This document shows positions 16,015 through 22,995 of a DNA stretch of 39,436 bases, one piece after another. This stretch comes from Candidatus Poseidoniales archaeon. Its GTDB lineage: Archaea > Thermoplasmatota > Poseidoniia > Poseidoniales > Poseidoniaceae. Under the pieces are notes generated by a model that made no database searches, was not told the DNA's origin, and saw only the letters and a list, made by a program, of their open reading frames with translations. The translations under genes were made by a program, and so were the position numbers. The stretch spans positions 6,467-45,902 of the forward strand of contig QQSC01000027.1 of NCBI GenBank assembly GCA_003602475.1. The letters are read 5' to 3'. Numbering within the stretch: position 1 is the stretch's first letter; each line of letters begins with the position of its first letter.

Positions 16015-16949
16015 GGCTCGCCAGTACCACTGACCATCAAGCGGTACGATTGCATGCGGTCGTCATAAGCGTCCGTTGTGATGTCCAACAATCCTGCAGT
16101 GCCAAAGCCTTGCAGCGTGAAGGATGCGGTCACGTTCGCCGATTCAAGAGCCGACCGAAGAAGGCCATGTTCGAGATGTCCTCCGTTTGAGGCAAGGTGT
16201 GCCGCCAGCGTCCCTGCAAAACTGTCGCCGCAGCCCGTTGGATCGACAATTGATGGCACGGGGAAAGCAGGCAGCGCAATCCACTGCCCGTCGTGAAGGG
16301 CCAACACCCCGTGTTCACCACGCTTGACGATCAACGCTGAGGTGGATGTTGTTTTGGCCAACGTCTGCATGGCTCTGGGGAGATGGTCATCACCGGTGAG
16401 CATGCGCGCTTCACCGTCGTTGATGATGACCAAATCTGCGCGTTCCATGGCCGTTTGAAGTTCGTCTCTTGCAATGTTGATCCACAGATTCATTGAATCC
16501 AGCATCGTTACGCCAAGTGGCTTGGTTTGGTCCATGACCTGGTGTTGCAACAGAGGGTGGAGATTGGCACAGAACAACACCGTTGGAGATGCCAACAGGG
16601 ACGGGACACGGGGTTGAAAGTGCTCAAACACATTGAGATGAGTAGCCTTTGTTTCGGCCTCACCCATGGAACCTGTGTAAGCTCCCTCCCATCGGAAGGT
16701 TTGGCCTGCCACTGTTTCAAGCCCGGTCAAATCAAGGCCTGCAGAAGACAGCACCTCCCTGTCCTTGGTCGCAAAATCTTCGCCGACCACGCCAACGATG
16801 GATGCACCTTGCTCTGGTGCAAGTCGCCGAAGATGGAATTGGCAGGCCAATCCTCCGTACGTTGCCGAACCCCCAAGAGCGTTTTTGACCGTACCAACAG
16901 GTGTTTCAATGCTGTCGTAAGCCAAACTGCCAACGATGAGGACGCCCAT
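16002..16949 (-). CDS. PfkB-family carbohydrate/nucleoside kinase
   Basis: A 315-residue ribokinase-fold enzyme. The C-terminal PfkB signature is DPTGCGDSFAGTLAAHLAS, in which the Asp of GCGDSF is the catalytic base and the adjacent glycines form the anion hole. The N-terminal substrate region has VGSLAYDSIETP and ALGGSATYGGLACQFHL, corresponding to the GGxxxN/Y element. LVIINDGEARMLTGD is the usual strand before the ATP site, and ALIVKRGEHGVLAL precedes the signature. The family phosphorylates sugars, nucleosides or related alcohols with ATP; the substrate cannot be assigned here. It lies 42 bp downstream of the biotin carboxylase gene on the same strand; whether they share a transcript is uncertain because an inverted repeat lies between them. 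Confidence 0.82.
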   Translation of the reverse strand: MGVLIVGSLAYDSIETPVGTVKNALGGSATYGGLACQFHLRRLAPEQGASIVGVVGEDFATKDREVLSSAGLDLTGLETVAGQTFRWEGAYTGSMGEAETKATHLNVFEHFQPRVPSLLASPTVLFCANLHPLLQHQVMDQTKPLGVTMLDSMNLWINIARDELQTAMERADLVIINDGEARMLTGDDHLPRAMQTLAKTTSTSALIVKRGEHGVLALHDGQWIALPAFPVPSIVDPTGCGDSFAGTLAAHLASNGGHLEHGLLRSALESANVTASFTLQGFGTAGLLDITTDAYDDRMQSYRLMVSGTGEPHNS

Positions 16950-16975
16950 GACAGGCGGAACCCAGCGGAGTAAAT

Positions 16976-16990
16976 GACTCTAACCGAGTC
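16976..16990. promoter_or_regulatory. small inverted repeat between biotin carboxylase and PfkB genes
   Basis: GACTC-TAACC-GAGTC forms a perfect 5-bp stem with a 5-nt loop immediately after the biotin carboxylase stop codon. It may be a weak terminator or an operator for the PfkB gene. No T-run follows it. Confidence 0.25.
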
Positions 16991-16991
16991 G

Positions 16992-18332
16992 TCAGCCGAG
17001 AAGTTCTTGATGCATGTCAATGTACTGAATCGTAATGTCACCGTTGATGAAATCCTTCTCGTCCATGATGCGTCGATGCAACGGGATGAGGTGCTCAACA
17101 CCGGTGATGATCGTTTCGTCAAGGGCGGTTCTCATGCGCCGTACGGCGTCCTCGCGGTCTCGACCCCAGACGAGAAGTTTGGCGAGAAGGGAATCAAAGC
17201 ATCCTGGCATTTCGTAGCCCGGATGAGCGTGCGTATCGCAACGTACACCAAATCCGCTGGGGAAGTGGCACTCCCAGAGGCGTCCAGGACTGGGGACAAA
17301 TTCCCGAGGGTCCTCTGCATTCAGTCGACATTGAATGGCATGGCCTCGAAATTGAATCGACTCTTGGTCGAAGGGCAGCGCTTCTCCTTGAGCAACACGT
17401 ATGCCCAATTCAACGAGGTTGTGCCCCGTAATGAGTTCGGTCACCGTGTGCTCAACCTGAACGCGGGGATTGACTTCAAGAAAGTAAAAATCACCGTTAG
17501 CGTCCCTCAGGAATTCAAACGTGGCCAGGCCTTTGTACCCAACCGCCTCTGCACCCCTGCAAACCAAATCGCCGACTTCTTTTCGCTTCTCCTCGTCCAA
17601 CCAAGGCCCTTCTTCCACCAATTTTTGGTGCCGTCGCTGGATGGAACAAAAACGCTCCCCGAAGTGGATGGCTTTGTTGCCGTCAGCAAGGACTTGGAAC
17701 TCGACGTGTTGAGCGCCTTGGATGTATTTTTCCACGAAAACACGGTCGTCGCCAAACGCCGACCTGGCCCGTGACTGGCAGAGTTTCAACGCACCCTCGA
17801 ATTCATCGGCTTGATGCACGATCTGCATTCCGATTCCACCTCCACCAGCAGCGGCCTTGATGATAACAGGATAGCCGATTTCATCGGCCAAGGTTCGAGC
17901 CACATCTGCGCTTGCAATCGGTTCTGAGGAACCTTTGGCGGTCGGAAGCCCTGCGGCTTCCATGGCTGCTCTCGCTTGAATCTTGTCTCCCAGCAACGTG
18001 ATCACGTCAGAAGACGGGCCAATGAAGGTGATCCCCTCTTCCTCCAACCGCTTGACAAACGTTGCGTTTTCTGCCAAAAAACCGTAACCAGGGTGGACAG
18101 CGTCGCACTTTAATTCCTTGGCTGCCGTGATGACCGCTTCGATGTCGAGGTAAGAATCCAAGGGGTTGGTCCGGTAATTCGGATACGCCACATCGGCCAA
18201 CCGAACGGGCAGGGAAAGCCGATCTTCGCGCCCGTGAATGATGGCCGCTTCGATGCCCATGTCCCGAAGGGTTCGGAGAATGCGAAGAGCGATTTCACCG
18301 CGGTTTGCAATCAGCACTCGCTTGAAGGCCAT
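16992..18332 (-). CDS. accC: biotin carboxylase subunit of an acyl-CoA carboxylase
   Basis: A 446-residue protein, the normal length of a stand-alone AccC. It carboxylates the biotin of a carrier protein using ATP and bicarbonate. Visible motifs are KRVLIANRGEIALRILRT at the N-terminus, HPGYGFLAEN, the ATP-grasp glycine loop IIKAAAGGGGIGM, the FCSIQRRHQKLVEEGP segment, and the metal/catalytic EVNPRVQVEHTVTE (a Thr where most homologues have Pro). No biotin-carrier (AMKM) or carboxyltransferase domain is attached, so partners must be encoded elsewhere. In archaea such subunits serve acetyl-/propionyl-CoA carboxylase. The start at ATG 18332 is supported by the conserved N-terminus rather than by a strong ribosome site. 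BioY, a biotin importer, is also in this window. Confidence 0.92.
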   Translation of the reverse strand: MAFKRVLIANRGEIALRILRTLRDMGIEAAIIHGREDRLSLPVRLADVAYPNYRTNPLDSYLDIEAVITAAKELKCDAVHPGYGFLAENATFVKRLEEEGITFIGPSSDVITLLGDKIQARAAMEAAGLPTAKGSSEPIASADVARTLADEIGYPVIIKAAAGGGGIGMQIVHQADEFEGALKLCQSRARSAFGDDRVFVEKYIQGAQHVEFQVLADGNKAIHFGERFCSIQRRHQKLVEEGPWLDEEKRKEVGDLVCRGAEAVGYKGLATFEFLRDANGDFYFLEVNPRVQVEHTVTELITGHNLVELGIRVAQGEALPFDQESIQFRGHAIQCRLNAEDPREFVPSPGRLWECHFPSGFGVRCDTHAHPGYEMPGCFDSLLAKLLVWGRDREDAVRRMRTALDETIITGVEHLIPLHRRIMDEKDFINGDITIQYIDMHQELLG

Positions 18333-18405
18333 GTCTGTTCGGCAACCGAAGCAACCTATGAGGAAAGCGGTGAGAAGAAACGAAGAAACCCGGTTCTCAA
18401 ACGCT

Positions 18406-18993
18406 TCAAAACAGGAGGGTTGTGATGGCTACCATCAAAAGGGCCGTACCCAGCAGTAGAATTGGGAGTACCTTGTGGACCTTTTTCCGTTGAACAGCAT
18501 AGACCTTTGAGAGGTCGACCCAGCGAAGACGAAGGTGCTGAGAAAACCGAATGTTCGCTTCCGGCCAAACATCGCTTGGGGGGGGGACCTGGAACACCTG
18601 TTCGTAATACTGCAGAGTCTCGTCATACTGCTCAAGAAATTTGACATCTTCCTTAGGCCCTCCTTCGGTCGGGCCATGATGAAGCGATTTGCCGAGCAAG
18701 TTTGGGCAAAACTCCCCCCAATAATCCCGTGAATAGGTGAGGTGCAGGTGCCATGCTTGGTCAACATCAAGGGATGGGGTGCAAGCTCGCTTGGAATGGA
18801 TGCACAAGTAGCAAAATCGCTTGTATTCTTCAATTACCCGAGCAGCGTATGCTAACGACCATGCGTTTTCTTGGGCCAATCTCTGCGTGAAGGGAAGGGC
18901 GATGTCGTTGGGACCAACGGTGTAATCGAGAAGCCGTCGGTGGGCTGCGACGGGAATCACACCATCCAAGGGAGCCTCCAACGGAGCGACCAT
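18406..18993 (-). CDS. GRDP-like (glycine-rich-domain-protein-like) protein with C-terminal membrane anchor
   Basis: A 195-residue protein. The core has SLDVDQAWHLHLTYSRDYWG, then EFC and LLGKSLHHGPTEGG. These WHLH and LHHGPT histidine motifs resemble bacterial proteins annotated glycine-rich domain-containing protein-like. The segment YDETLQYYEQVFQVPPPSDV followed by WPEANIRF is also shared with that group. The last 20 residues (VLPILLLGTALLMVAITTLL) are a transmembrane helix, giving a tail-anchored topology. The start at ATG 18993 lies 9 bp after the stop of the TPM-domain gene. In bacteria, as I recall, such proteins often neighbour membrane proteins with Gly/Cys-rich C-termini, which is exactly the arrangement here. 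The biochemical role is unknown; the conserved His/Cys residues suggest metal binding. Confidence 0.7.
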   Translation of the reverse strand: MVAPLEAPLDGVIPVAAHRRLLDYTVGPNDIALPFTQRLAQENAWSLAYAARVIEEYKRFCYLCIHSKRACTPSLDVDQAWHLHLTYSRDYWGEFCPNLLGKSLHHGPTEGGPKEDVKFLEQYDETLQYYEQVFQVPPPSDVWPEANIRFSQHLRLRWVDLSKVYAVQRKKVHKVLPILLLGTALLMVAITTLLF

Positions 18994-19002
18994 GCGTATC
19001 CC

Positions 19003-20469
19003 TCAGAATCCGCCGCCACCGCCGCAACCGCCACCGCCACAACCGCCACCGCCGCAACCGCCACCGCCGCTGTCGCTGTCGCTGCCACTGCCGTAATCTG
19101 TGTAATCACGATACACTTCAAAGGTCTCGTTTCCATATTCATCCCGACCCGTTGACTCGATGATGTAACCGCTTGTGCTCATCGCCCCAATCGTACCGAG
19201 GAATCCCGGGACAACGAGTCCGCCAGCGGCGTTGCGTGTTGCGCTGATGGGTTGGTCAATCGCTGGTATTTGGGAGTAGACTTCCATGTACTCATTGGAT
19301 ACGGAAGAACCTGCAGAACCAATCGACGAAACAACCCGAAATGATGTTGAAAGGGCGAGAGCAACCGTGAGGATGCCCGCCAGAAGGAGTGGGATCAAGA
19401 TCATGTACAGTCCATTGAAGGAATTGAAATCCATGAGGACGACATCAAAGCCGAGGTTGTCGTTTTTCAGGAAGAAATTAAACACAAACACCATCCCTAT
19501 GAACACATAGCAAGGTTGAACAAAGGCTATGAATGAAAAATACGAAGGTGCTTCGATGTGGTTGTTGATGGCGGCGATGTCGTCATCCAATCCATCGTAT
19601 TCAAGTGGTAAGTCTTCGGGAATGTTGTAAACTTCAGCGCGCTTGTCCATGCGCAACACACCCGTACGAATCTCGGTGGAGGTTTCTATTTGCTCAATCA
19701 AATCACATTCTTGAATGGCTTTAACGTCCCCGAGGTGCTCCCATTTGGCTTTGGATTCGTCCTCGCCAACCATGGCCTCAAACGTGGCCATGCCGCGTGC
19801 GACCAGCGATTCCTTCCACAGACGAGAGTAGGCAGAAAGGCTCTTATCGCCATCATAATTTGCTGATTTGAAATCGTTTTTGGCTTTCCTGACCACAAGA
19901 CGAACGGCCAAAACTGCCATCGCAAGCAGGCCCCAGAAGACGAGTTTGGGAACCGTCGATACCTCGTCTGAAGCATAAGGCTCGATGCCATCAATGGCCG
20001 CTGTAAGCCCGGTGTTCCAATTGTTGTCCTTGAGTTGCGGAGCGACATCTTCATCGAACACCACCTGAGACATGACTTGAGCGGTTTCTGCATGATCGGG
20101 CATCACGAATTTGAATCGTCGGTCTTGAGCCGAAAGGGCGATGAGGATGGTTTTATTTTCACCGCCTTCCATACCGTAGTAATCGTACATACCTCTCGCA
20201 TAGCCTGTGTCTTCATCGAAATATTCGACGTTTTGTTCAATTCCAAAATCAATCATTCTCGTGATGGTAACCACGCGAATCAGCGTGCCTGTGGAGGCTT
20301 CAACTTCAGCAAGACGTTCGCTCATTGCTCTTTCTTGTCCGTCGGTCAGAACTCCACCTTGGTCCAAGAGGTACCAATCCCCCTCCGGTTCGGAAGGGTA
20401 CGACGCAGAAGCGGTTGGCAGCAACATGAGACTGAGGGCAAGGACAGCAAACCATCTCAAACGATGCAT
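19003..20469 (-). CDS. TPM-domain membrane protein with (GGGGC)n tail
   Basis: A 488-residue protein. The signal peptide is RWFAVLALSLMLLPTASAS. Residues about 30-165 are a TPM domain (LLDQGGVLTDGQERAMSERL, then STGTLIRVVTIT). Next come a helix (PKLVFWGLLAMAVLAVRLVV), a cytoplasmic segment of about 130 residues containing LDDDIAAINNHIEAP, two further hydrophobic helices (FIGMVFVFNFFL and LYMILIPLLLAGILTVALAL) and a C-terminal tail with three GGGGC units followed by GGGGGF. TPM proteins in bacteria and plants act in photosystem repair or membrane quality control, or are simply uncharacterised. The Gly/Cys tail resembles the near-uncomplex (TIGR04222-like) bacterial membrane proteins. ATG 20469 begins the signal peptide. 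It is followed at 9 bp by the GRDP-like gene, its probable partner. Confidence 0.75.
   Translation of the reverse strand: MHRLRWFAVLALSLMLLPTASASYPSEPEGDWYLLDQGGVLTDGQERAMSERLAEVEASTGTLIRVVTITRMIDFGIEQNVEYFDEDTGYARGMYDYYGMEGGENKTILIALSAQDRRFKFVMPDHAETAQVMSQVVFDEDVAPQLKDNNWNTGLTAAIDGIEPYASDEVSTVPKLVFWGLLAMAVLAVRLVVRKAKNDFKSANYDGDKSLSAYSRLWKESLVARGMATFEAMVGEDESKAKWEHLGDVKAIQECDLIEQIETSTEIRTGVLRMDKRAEVYNIPEDLPLEYDGLDDDIAAINNHIEAPSYFSFIAFVQPCYVFIGMVFVFNFFLKNDNLGFDVVLMDFNSFNGLYMILIPLLLAGILTVALALSTSFRVVSSIGSAGSSVSNEYMEVYSQIPAIDQPISATRNAAGGLVVPGFLGTIGAMSTSGYIIESTGRDEYGNETFEVYRDYTDYGSGSDSDSGGGGCGGGGCGGGGCGGGGGF
19011..19072. repeat. 15-bp tandem GC-rich repeat encoding the Gly/Cys tail
   Basis: Near-identical 15-bp units of the form CCGCAACCGCCACCG are repeated about four times. 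On the minus strand each encodes Gly-Gly-Gly-Gly-Cys. Third-base differences between units (CCGCAA versus CCACAA) show that the peptide pattern, rather than the DNA, is conserved. Confidence 0.75.
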
Positions 20470-20611
20470 GAGCCAACCATCAAAACCTGATTACATAACC
20501 TTTTCACCGGTTTTACGGATGAAAGGACCCCAGTGGGGCCGCCATTCCGTTACCGGCATTCGTGCAAAGAGAGGTCCGAACAATCGACCTGCAGGTGGAC
20601 CATCAAGGCGT
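20470..20611. other. intergenic region before the TPM-domain gene
   Basis: A 142-bp gap. On the minus strand it holds AAGGTTATGTAATCAGG, a TATA-like stretch around 20487-20503 that could drive the TPM/GRDP pair. The rest has no gene or clear hairpin terminator. Confidence 0.3.
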
Positions 20612-21670
20612 TCATTCAGGATCCGCACCGCTCGGTTCTCGTTGATTCACATGGGCTACGGCGAGGCGGTACGGTTGGTTACGCGGTCGAAACATTGACC
20701 GTCGCATGATACGAAGAAGGCCTTTGATGCCTCTGAGCATCGCTTTGAAGGAACGAAAAGGGTGACGCAAAAATCGCAACGGATTGCCCATCCCGATCAA
20801 CGGATAACGAAGTTGCTCAACCATCGTCATCGGCATGTGTTCGTCGATGCCGTACACCGTTGGGCGTTTCTCTTTCGGCATGTAATATGTGCCGAACACG
20901 ATGTCCCAAAGTGGGAGGAAGGTGGAGTAATTCCTCCAAACCGCATCGTCTTCGTTGGAGTGATGCCAGTGGTGAAATTCGGGCGTCATGATGATTTTGG
21001 ACAGTGGGCGCAATCGCAGACGAACATTGGCGTGCAAGAACAACCCGAGGAGAATTTGAGCGAGGGCGATCAGCCCCGATGTTTCCGCTGGAAAACCTGC
21101 AGCAATGAGGAAAAAGAAGGCAGGGGCGATGAGCGTGCCGTCAAAGGGATGCGCACGGAACCCGCTTGCCCAATCCATGTCTTCGGGCGAGTGGTGGACG
21201 GCATGAAAGCGCCACAATTGAGGAACCTCGTGATACCATCGATGTGTCCAATAGCCCGCCAAATCAAACAACGCTACCCCAACAAACAGCAAGTATGGAC
21301 TTGGAATGGCTTGGATGTAGGGACGGAGCAACAGACCTGGCAGCCAAGCGAAACTCAGTACGCCGACCAGAACTGCTGCCACCAAGCCAACCCCCTGAAG
21401 AACTGGGGAGGCAATGGCGTACCCAACGTCGAGATCGAGATGAGGGCGGCGGAATCCCTGATGGTGATGGCGCGGGAACAGCCGTTCAAAGGGCACGACG
21501 AGAACAAAGAGAACGATCACTGCCCCAAGTCCTTCTTGGTCGTACCACAACGCGAGGCCCGCGAGGCACAAGGCCATGATTCGCAGAACAATCGCCTTTG
21601 GCCAACCCCCGACCGGCGGCAAGCGAGGGGCTACGGGGACCTCATGCACTGGCCCATCCTGCTCGTTCAT
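20612..21670 (-). CDS. sterol desaturase / fatty acid hydroxylase family membrane protein
   Basis: A 352-residue integral membrane protein of the fatty acid hydroxylase superfamily, an O2-dependent diiron family acting on membrane lipids. The histidine motifs are DLAGYWTHRWYHEVP near residue 140, WRFHAVHHSPEDMDW near 155 and PEFHHWHHSNEDDAVW near 235, giving the usual HxxxH, HxxHH and HHxxHH pattern. Hydrophobic segments include IMALCLAGLALWY, AVIVLFVLVVPFE, GVGLVAAVLVGVLSF and LIAPAFFFLIAAGF. The C-terminal 50 residues are basic. The substrate is unknown: in bacteria relatives modify fatty acids, carotenoids, hopanoids or sterols. It stands alone, 142 bp upstream of the TPM gene and divergent from the zinc-ribbon gene. 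ATG 21668-21670 starts it; the sequence upstream has no strong ribosome site. Confidence 0.85.
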   Translation of the reverse strand: MNEQDGPVHEVPVAPRLPPVGGWPKAIVLRIMALCLAGLALWYDQEGLGAVIVLFVLVVPFERLFPRHHHQGFRRPHLDLDVGYAIASPVLQGVGLVAAVLVGVLSFAWLPGLLLRPYIQAIPSPYLLFVGVALFDLAGYWTHRWYHEVPQLWRFHAVHHSPEDMDWASGFRAHPFDGTLIAPAFFFLIAAGFPAETSGLIALAQILLGLFLHANVRLRLRPLSKIIMTPEFHHWHHSNEDDAVWRNYSTFLPLWDIVFGTYYMPKEKRPTVYGIDEHMPMTMVEQLRYPLIGMGNPLRFLRHPFRSFKAMLRGIKGLLRIMRRSMFRPRNQPYRLAVAHVNQREPSGADPE

Positions 21671-21826
21671 GACACGTACAGGCCAAGAACCGTCTTTACC
21701 TCTTTCATCGGCTGTTCAACTTGAATTAACGGGCTGGATCACGAACAGGTTGGCGGTGCAGATGTTCGTTGACACAAAGGCTTTGTAGTCCGGGGCGGGC
21801 GTTCACACGCGAGAGAGTTGCGGAAA
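21671..21826. promoter_or_regulatory. divergent intergenic region: hydroxylase versus zinc-ribbon gene
   Basis: A 156-bp gap between divergent genes. TTCAAC-TTGAATTAA (21716-21730) is an AT-rich inverted repeat that could be shared by both promoters. GAGAGAG before 21827 is the weak ribosome site of the plus-strand gene. No RNA gene was seen. Confidence 0.35.
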
Positions 21827-22369
21827 ATGGCGCTCCAAGACAATGGAACGGATGGAAACTCGGGGTTCGTTGTTGATGTCGCCTTGGAGCCGTATGAACT
21901 GGCGATGCTTGGCGTTTGTTTGCTACCTCTGCTTCTCCCAATTCTCTACATTCTTCTGAAATTTTTATTGATTCGGGTTGTCGTGTTCATGCGAAATCCT
22001 GTCGAAGTCATTCAGTGTTCAGCAAAAAGTGGCCTTGTTAACATCTTGACCTTCCCCCTGGCTTGGCTTTACTTTCGATGGCGGTTTGACAGATCTTTTT
22101 TCCGAGTTCCAACCGTCTGCGACGATTGCCAACTCCAGCCGTTGAACCGCGTGTGTCCCAAATGCGGGGTGATGTTGGACCGCAGTCCGTGGGGGAGGTA
22201 CACGGGTGGAGCCGACCAGTTCATGTTTGAATTTGCCCGTACCGAAATGGAAGCTGTGGCTCGCCGTGCAGACGAGCAGGAGGCTCGGGAGATTTTCGGT
22301 ATGACCTCCGACAATGACCCACCGATTGAACAACCTGTGAATTATACATCCGGCCTTTTCGATGACTGA
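21827..22369 (+). CDS. membrane protein with C-terminal zinc ribbon
   Basis: A 180-residue protein. A hydrophobic region of about 30 residues (LAMLGVCLLPLLLPILYILL, then KFLLIRVVVFM) near the N-terminus forms one or two membrane helices, with a further amphipathic stretch at LVNILTFPLAWLYF. After it comes a four-cysteine zinc ribbon, CDDCQLQPLNRVCPKCG, near residues 97-113. The C-terminal helix has many Glu/Arg residues. I do not recognise a named family. ATG 21827 was preferred over a TTG three codons upstream; GAGAGAG lies about 9 nt before it. It precedes the SLOG-domain gene in the same orientation, but the gap of about 160 bp gives little support for an operon. Confidence 0.6.
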   Translation: MALQDNGTDGNSGFVVDVALEPYELAMLGVCLLPLLLPILYILLKFLLIRVVVFMRNPVEVIQCSAKSGLVNILTFPLAWLYFRWRFDRSFFRVPTVCDDCQLQPLNRVCPKCGVMLDRSPWGRYTGGADQFMFEFARTEMEAVARRADEQEAREIFGMTSDNDPPIEQPVNYTSGLFDD

Positions 22370-22532
22370 AGTCCCTGATGGCGACCTGTGACCGTCGCTG
22401 ACAACGGGGTGAACCGAACGATTCCGTTCGCCGATAGCCATGCCCCACAAACCCAACTCATACTTCCGGAAAAGAGCGGTTAAACTGGGATTTTCCCCGA
22501 ATCTTGATAAGAAGGTACGCCTATGGTCCTTC

Positions 22533-22991
22533 ATGAGCGCACAACACACAAGCGGGCGGAGCCTCCTCGCAAAATTGGCTGGTAAGGATTTGAACAACGA
22601 CGGCGTGGTCATCAATTTGGTCGTCTGCGGGCATTCAAAATTTTACGATGCCGAGGTCGTGGAGCACGAGATTGAGATGTGGGTCAAGTACAACGGGTAT
22701 CCGGATGTGATCATACTGGGCGGTGCCAGTGGAGTGGATTTCCTGGTCGAACGGTGGGCCACCAACAACCGGATTCCAGTCGCTGTGTTTACCGAGGCTT
22801 GGGGTGAACCCCGTCCGGACAACGAGCAGGATTCTGGACGGTCGGAGGCGGATCACGGGCTTGGTGCGCAGATGCTTGAGCACGCCACGCATCTTCTTGC
22901 GTTTCCAGGGCCACGTTCGGTGTGGACCCGCCGAATGGTTGAACTTGGGCGTCAGGCGGCCATCCAAGTCGTTTCGATTGAAGTATCGTGA
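22533..22991 (+). CDS. SLOG-fold (YspA/DUF2493-like) nucleotide-binding protein
   Basis: A 152-residue protein. The Rossmann-like core begins VVINLVVCGHSKFYDAEVVE and continues PDVIILGGASGVDFLVERW, in which GGASGVD is the characteristic SLOG glycine motif (compare GGAxGxD of YspA/cpYpsA-related proteins). It ends with HLLAFPGPRSVWTRRMVELG, the usual last strand and helix. SLOG proteins bind nucleotides or nucleotide-derived ligands and often act in stress or conflict systems. The start is uncertain: ATG 22533 places a short Ser/Gly-rich leader before the core, while an ATG at 22440 would add 31 basic residues with codon use unlike the rest. It ends 4 bp before the stop of the convergent reductase gene. 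Confidence 0.7.
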   Translation: MSAQHTSGRSLLAKLAGKDLNNDGVVINLVVCGHSKFYDAEVVEHEIEMWVKYNGYPDVIILGGASGVDFLVERWATNNRIPVAVFTEAWGEPRPDNEQDSGRSEADHGLGAQMLEHATHLLAFPGPRSVWTRRMVELGRQAAIQVVSIEVS

Positions 22992-22995
22992 GGGA

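Noticed and set aside
19011-19080. Possible CRISPR or non-coding repeat array
   Set aside because: The repeats are directly tandem without spacers and in frame with the Gly/Cys tail of the TPM protein.
20762-21724. 320-residue open frame on the plus strand
   Set aside because: It is antisense to the eight-histidine hydroxylase, whose motifs are decisive.
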